Below, one piece after another: positions 9,016 through 12,267 of a stretch of DNA of 12,267 bases. The translations under genes and the position numbers were made by a program. The stretch's first letter is position 1. Each line of letters opens with the position of its first letter. The DNA comes from Phoronis ovalis. Taxonomy: Eukaryota > Phoronida > Phoronidae. Under the pieces are notes generated by a model. That model had not been told where the DNA came from and made no database searches. It saw only the letters and a program-made list of their open reading frames with translations. The DNA lies in contig JAOXYB010046525.1 of assembly GCA_028565635.1 (NCBI GenBank), positions 1-12,267 on the forward strand, read 5' to 3'.

Positions 9016-9290
9016 CCTTTCTTTTATAAATTTGTGATTTCGATTGAATTTAGAAAGAAAAGGAAAACACTGCAGTCAGGCGTTGTTTAGCAATGATAAT
9101 TTAAGATATAATGAAAAGGTAATATATCTGAAAAGATGGATAAGGAAAGGCATTTTATTTGTGAAGAATGTAATAGAGATGGGAACAATGACTATGTGTA
9201 TATAATATATGCATAGTAAACAATACCACTTTCAAACTCAACATATTGCGTCTCGCCTAATATAACTTTTCAATAGGTGCCAATCCGTTA
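9016..9290 (+). pseudogene. LINE ORF2 C-terminal region remnant
   Basis: 9016-9066 reads PFFYKFVISIEFRKKRK, matching the LPPFY...W segment of LINE ORF2 after the polymerase. With a frameshift, 9071-9202 is open for 44 codons and reads ALFSNDNLRYNEKVIYLKRW at 9080-9139, then IRKGILFVKNVIE. This corresponds to the LWNN-I..K..Y...W--KGI-FV-DL pattern conserved in L1-type ORF2 proteins. A third frame at 9222-9290 (LNILRLA-YNFSIGANP) fits the following N-L-Y--LI-AIP segment, with a stop at 9258. The order and strand agree with the polymerase remnant upstream, so one element is the simplest reading. Confidence 0.7.
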
Positions 9291-9735
9291 TAACTCCAAG
9301 ATGGACTCAAAACTGCATATTAATCTTAATATTATTGATCTCTGGTGGATCGTCATTCACGGGCAGATTTCAAATTCATGAAAACTGGCACACGTTTGGT
9401 ATAAAAGTCTTAAAATGACTATTTCTAACTTTTTACAGGTATAAACTTTGCCAAAAGTAATTTCAAAAATGCATTTGTTTCGACACAGATATATTTCGTT
9501 CTTATATTTTCCAAAAAGATTAAAAGCTTTAATTTTAACAAACATGTGATTCCGTTAAACTGTCAAGTGTTACGCCTTTCTGTTGGAGTACGGGGACTGG
9601 GGATAGCAAAAATAATTAGATATTAAGTAAACATGTTGCCACCCCCGGTTGTCACGCTGAGTAAGCCACTCTGATTTTATGCATCTGGTAGTCCTACATT
9701 ATAAAAACAATTATACCTAAATATATATATACTCT

Positions 9736-9754
9736 TAACGTGGAACGCACGTTA
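9736..9754. repeat. Hairpin TAACGTG/CACGTTA
   Basis: A perfect 7-bp stem encloses the 5-nt loop GAACG. The stem contains ACGTG-type words, and the next bases (CGCGCC) are unusually CpG-rich for this window. No function can be assigned. Confidence 0.5.
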
Positions 9755-10099
9755 CGCGCCTGCTAGAAAAAATACCACTTTCATGCAATTTTTGTGTGCG
9801 TATATGGACCCATCGTTTGCTCCATGCCTTTTTGTGCCCTCCCCGGATAATAATATTTTTAGTAGCGTTTATTTGTAAGGCATATTTTAATAATTTCTAT
9901 TGTACCGTGCTTGTTACGTGAGCTTTAGTATGAGCTATTTGAAAAGAAATATGCTTATTGTATTCTTTAATAATGGTAGCCTAGGTAATAAACATATACA
10001 TATGGTATCCTAATTCAAATGCAACACAAAGGTCGTAAATGGGGTAAACGTTGCAAGAATAAATATAATTTAGTAGTTAAAATATACCAAACAGTTATG

Positions 10100-10132
10100 T
10101 ATGTATATACATATATATTATATATAATATAT
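10100..10132. repeat. Two touching AT-rich palindromes
   Basis: TATGTATATACATA (10100-10113) and ATATATTATATATAATATAT (10113-10132) are each perfect palindromes of 14 and 20 bp, sharing one base. Such AT-rich dyads can extrude as cruciforms. They may simply reflect TA dinucleotide expansion. Confidence 0.75.
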
Positions 10133-11693
10133 TAATAAATTAAAATGAATATTTGACATATTTATGGACTTTAATATTTCTGCTCATACTAGTTATATAT
10201 ATGTGTAATAATATGTAGCCATAGCTTAATGTATAAATATATTACTATTACAATACTAAATGTAGCAAACATTCTGAGCTCAGACTAACATTATTATGAC
10301 AGTTTATAACCAAACTCTTATACCTGTCATGTATAGGTAAATGTATAATAACACAGCTATAAGTGCACGTTGCATCTTACAAGATGGATCCGTTTTTAAT
10401 TGAAAACATTATTTATATATTATGCAGTATTATTCGATCAGCTAAATAAACGCAAATTTCTTGCACATATCAGTGGTAAAATGCAAAGTTATTCAGTACG
10501 AGTTAAAATATCGTTTTAAGTTCATGGTTTCATACATCGTAGGTTGTTTCCACACGGCCGTAGTTGGAAATTTGAACTTGTAAACATACTAGCAGTTTCT
10601 TAGGTTTTGGAATTTTTGTGTTTTTTATCTAAAGTTATACATTTTCAAATTAACGTGTGAAACAAATATTATATGTGTTTAATAAGTTCTAGATTTCAAA
10701 TTTTAATTCAATTCAAAACACAAAGAGATTATCAAGTAACCGGCAGGCTTCCTCAGGGATACATTGATTTACTTTCAAGATAGTGTTGTATCATGTAATG
10801 TACCTACTGTAAACTTATGAATCATGCTTCTTTCGTTATAATCCGGGGAATATTTCTTGATTATTGTCTCAAATATGCTTTGCATTGCTTGGTACTTGAT
10901 AAATTATTATATTATGAAAATTCATGTTTTTATTTGCCGGATGAAGCATACTGAAACACGATGTGTAGCTCCATATGTGAAAATACGTTTTCTTGTAAAC
11001 TTTGAACTTTGAAAGCTCCATATCCAAGGAGCAGGGTTTTTCTATTTATATTGTTTAAAAACTTGCAATCCCAATTGTTTCCTTCCAACTTCCAACCATT
11101 TTATAAAAAAGTTGCTCCTTTCAATATGTCACGCGATCTACGCAAATATAGATATAGGATATATTTAGCTACAATAATATACTTTTATGAAATATATTTT
11201 TATTATGGCCATGAATTCATGTCGCTGTTTACGTATACCGTGATGTATTTAAGGACGGGATAAAATAGAGTGTCAAAATTGCAAATCATTTTACTAGGAT
11301 ATAAAGTAAAATGTGACACATATATGCAATCAAATTTTAGTGGATTGATGTTTGAGACAAATTGTTCATAATCAGAAGACAAGTAATTTGTACTACTTCA
11401 GATTTATAGAAAAGCTTTCTTAATTAATGAGGAGAATGGTTAAGTACATGTACGTCGAGCTGAAATAAACACTGATTATAAGTAAAGCATAATTTTAATT
11501 AGTTTTACTACAATGCAAGTAGGTGTTCAACTTTAATTTTTATTTGCGTACATTTATATAAGTATCAGTTAGAAAATAAGTTATAACAAATGCATTCGAC
11601 AACCCAAGTAAGCAGAGATACCCAGTTTGTAACCTGTTTACCTCCGTGAACTTCCTTTAGAGCAAAAATGAACGTTTATTGTTTAATTTTGAC

Positions 11694-11705
11694 TTTTCAT
11701 TTCAG
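11694..11705 (+). promoter_or_regulatory. Splice acceptor of the terminal exon
   Basis: TTTTCATTTCAG is a good 3' splice site: a pyrimidine-rich tract, continuing upstream as TTTAATTTTGAC, then CAG. It lies exactly at the left end of the coding-like segment, so the frame would enter with two bases of a split codon. Confidence 0.6.
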
Positions 11706-12028
11706 ATAACGGACCAGTTCAGATATCACTGGAAAGCAGGTTGAATGACAACGTGAACCATGGGAGAATGATCCATGCTACTTCATTTACAAAAGATTTC
11801 CAGACATTTAAAACAATGTGTGAAGGAAGCAACATTTCTGCTGCGATGCTAATAATGCATGTACGGGAATTTATTCCAAGTTTATTAGGCATTGGTCGAA
11901 GCGAACAACTGAAATTTATATTTGACCAGGCCAATGACGCACGCAAAAAACTTTTACTGGGTGTGGCACTCGTCAAAGAAATTGAAGAAAGAAACTTAAT
12001 GCTTATGAACAGTCTGAGCTGGACTTAA
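11706..12028 (+). CDS. Terminal coding exon, small helical protein of unknown family
   Basis: After the TTTTCATTTCAG acceptor the frame is open to TAA at 12026-12028, coding about 107 residues counting the split first codon (X-AT, phase 1). Codon and residue composition are balanced, unlike the chance frames elsewhere in the window, which favours a real exon. The peptide starts NGPVQISLESRLND and looks mainly helical: a helix to about residue 39, a second around 44-63 (SAAMLIMHVREFIPSLLGI), and a long charged helix at about 65-104 containing KEIEERN. It has one cysteine (39), one N-I-S sequon (43-45) and no transmembrane segment. I do not recognise the family. The first codons may lie in an upstream exon, possibly 5355-5418, which has matching phase. 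An ATG at 11768-11770 inside the exon could also start a shorter protein, but the open frame extends to the acceptor. Confidence 0.6.
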
Positions 12029-12267
12029 CTTTATACATCTGTTTATATTATTAGGCGTGTTTATGCAATTATTTATGTAAATACCCCAGGGGGCGAATCC
12101 TTTGCTTGTGATCTTGATATTTTATATAACGGTAAAAAGACGAAGTGTATTGTTTTTACACCCGGTGACAACAGCTCTTATTTTTGGATACCCCCTAAGA
12201 TACTTGTAAATGGTTTAGTAGTTAGTATTGTAAATGAATACTGTTATTTGGGACATATTTTTACCTC
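12029..12267 (+). other. Apparent 3' UTR and downstream sequence
   Basis: No further coding is seen. Neither AATAAA nor ATTAAA occurs between the stop codon and the window end, so the poly(A) site is probably beyond the window or uses a variant signal. Confidence 0.4.

Larger units (their letters stand above)
6270..9290 (+). mobile_element. Degenerate LINE (non-LTR retrotransposon) ORF2
   Basis: Read across frames, this span contains the parts of a LINE ORF2 polyprotein in the correct order and all on the plus strand. They are an apurinic endonuclease-like region (6270-6628), reverse transcriptase (about 7030-7693) and the cysteine-poor C-terminal region (9016-9290). LINE ORF2 nicks target DNA and reverse-transcribes its own RNA at the nick. 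Here every part has stops and frameshifts, the start of the endonuclease is absent, the YADD segment of the polymerase is missing, and about 1.3 kb without LINE resemblance separates polymerase from C-terminus. Motif style suggests the L1/Tx1 side of LINE diversity, but I cannot fix the clade. Outer boundaries are approximate; no poly(A) tail or target-site duplication was identified. Confidence 0.8.
9291..11705. other. Long AT-rich stretch with palindromes, possibly intronic
   Basis: No gene is recognised. The LINE may extend weakly to about 9545, but resemblance is too poor to call. The stretch holds a hairpin at 9736-9754 and a palindrome cluster at 10100-10132. Open frames at 9357-9545 (minus) and 11009-11263 (plus) have no domain or splice context. 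If the exon at 11706 belongs to a plus-strand gene, at least the part next to it (ending in TTTTCATTTCAG) is intron. Confidence 0.5.

Noticed and set aside
11009-11263. 84-codon plus-strand frame upstream of the terminal exon
   Set aside because: Its residues are those expected from AT-rich DNA (F, Y, I, K), there is no domain or good acceptor/donor pair, and it is closed by a stop without splice signals.
11741-11743. TTG at 11741 as start of the terminal-exon protein
   Set aside because: The frame stays open upstream to the splice acceptor at 11705, and an eukaryotic gene would not be expected to start at TTG; the exon reading is better.

Overview
The window looks like intron-rich, gene-poor nuclear DNA of a multicellular eukaryote, most likely an invertebrate animal. 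It is strongly AT-rich (roughly one third G+C by eye) and has no long uninterrupted coding frame. The few coding-like segments end at canonical splice signals (pyrimidine tract plus AG, or GTAAG). There are two transposon remnants of kinds common in aquatic invertebrates. A mollusc or similar lophotrochozoan is plausible, but that is inference only. There is no sign of bacterial gene organisation, rRNA, tRNA or CRISPR.

Layout. At 1-183 a weak frame is open from the window edge. From 184 to 2357 I find only non-coding AT-rich DNA with one 16-bp palindrome. At 2358-2642, minus strand, is a fragment of a P-element/THAP9-type transposase. A short AAGGACAC minisatellite lies at 3698-3801. At 5005-5357 an imperfect ~217-bp duplication, with a third scrambled partial copy, runs into a possible signal-peptide first exon (5355-5418, plus strand) with a GTAAGTAT donor. 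From about 6270 to 9290 I read a decayed LINE (non-LTR retrotransposon) ORF2 on the plus strand. Its pieces are, in order: endonuclease, reverse transcriptase with the catalytic YADD segment missing, a ~1.3-kb non-LINE stretch carrying a G-rich island, and the ORF2 C-terminal region. From 9291 to 11705 the DNA is AT-rich with palindromes. At 11706-12028, plus strand, is the best gene evidence: a terminal coding exon for a small, mostly helical protein of unknown family. It is followed by apparent 3' UTR to the window end.

How the parts may fit together. The signal-peptide-like exon and the terminal exon share intron phase 1 and strand. They could be first and last exons of one secreted-protein gene, with the dead LINE inside its intron. 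This is a hypothesis from phase and order, not a demonstrated gene model. The transposase fragment and the LINE look inactive.
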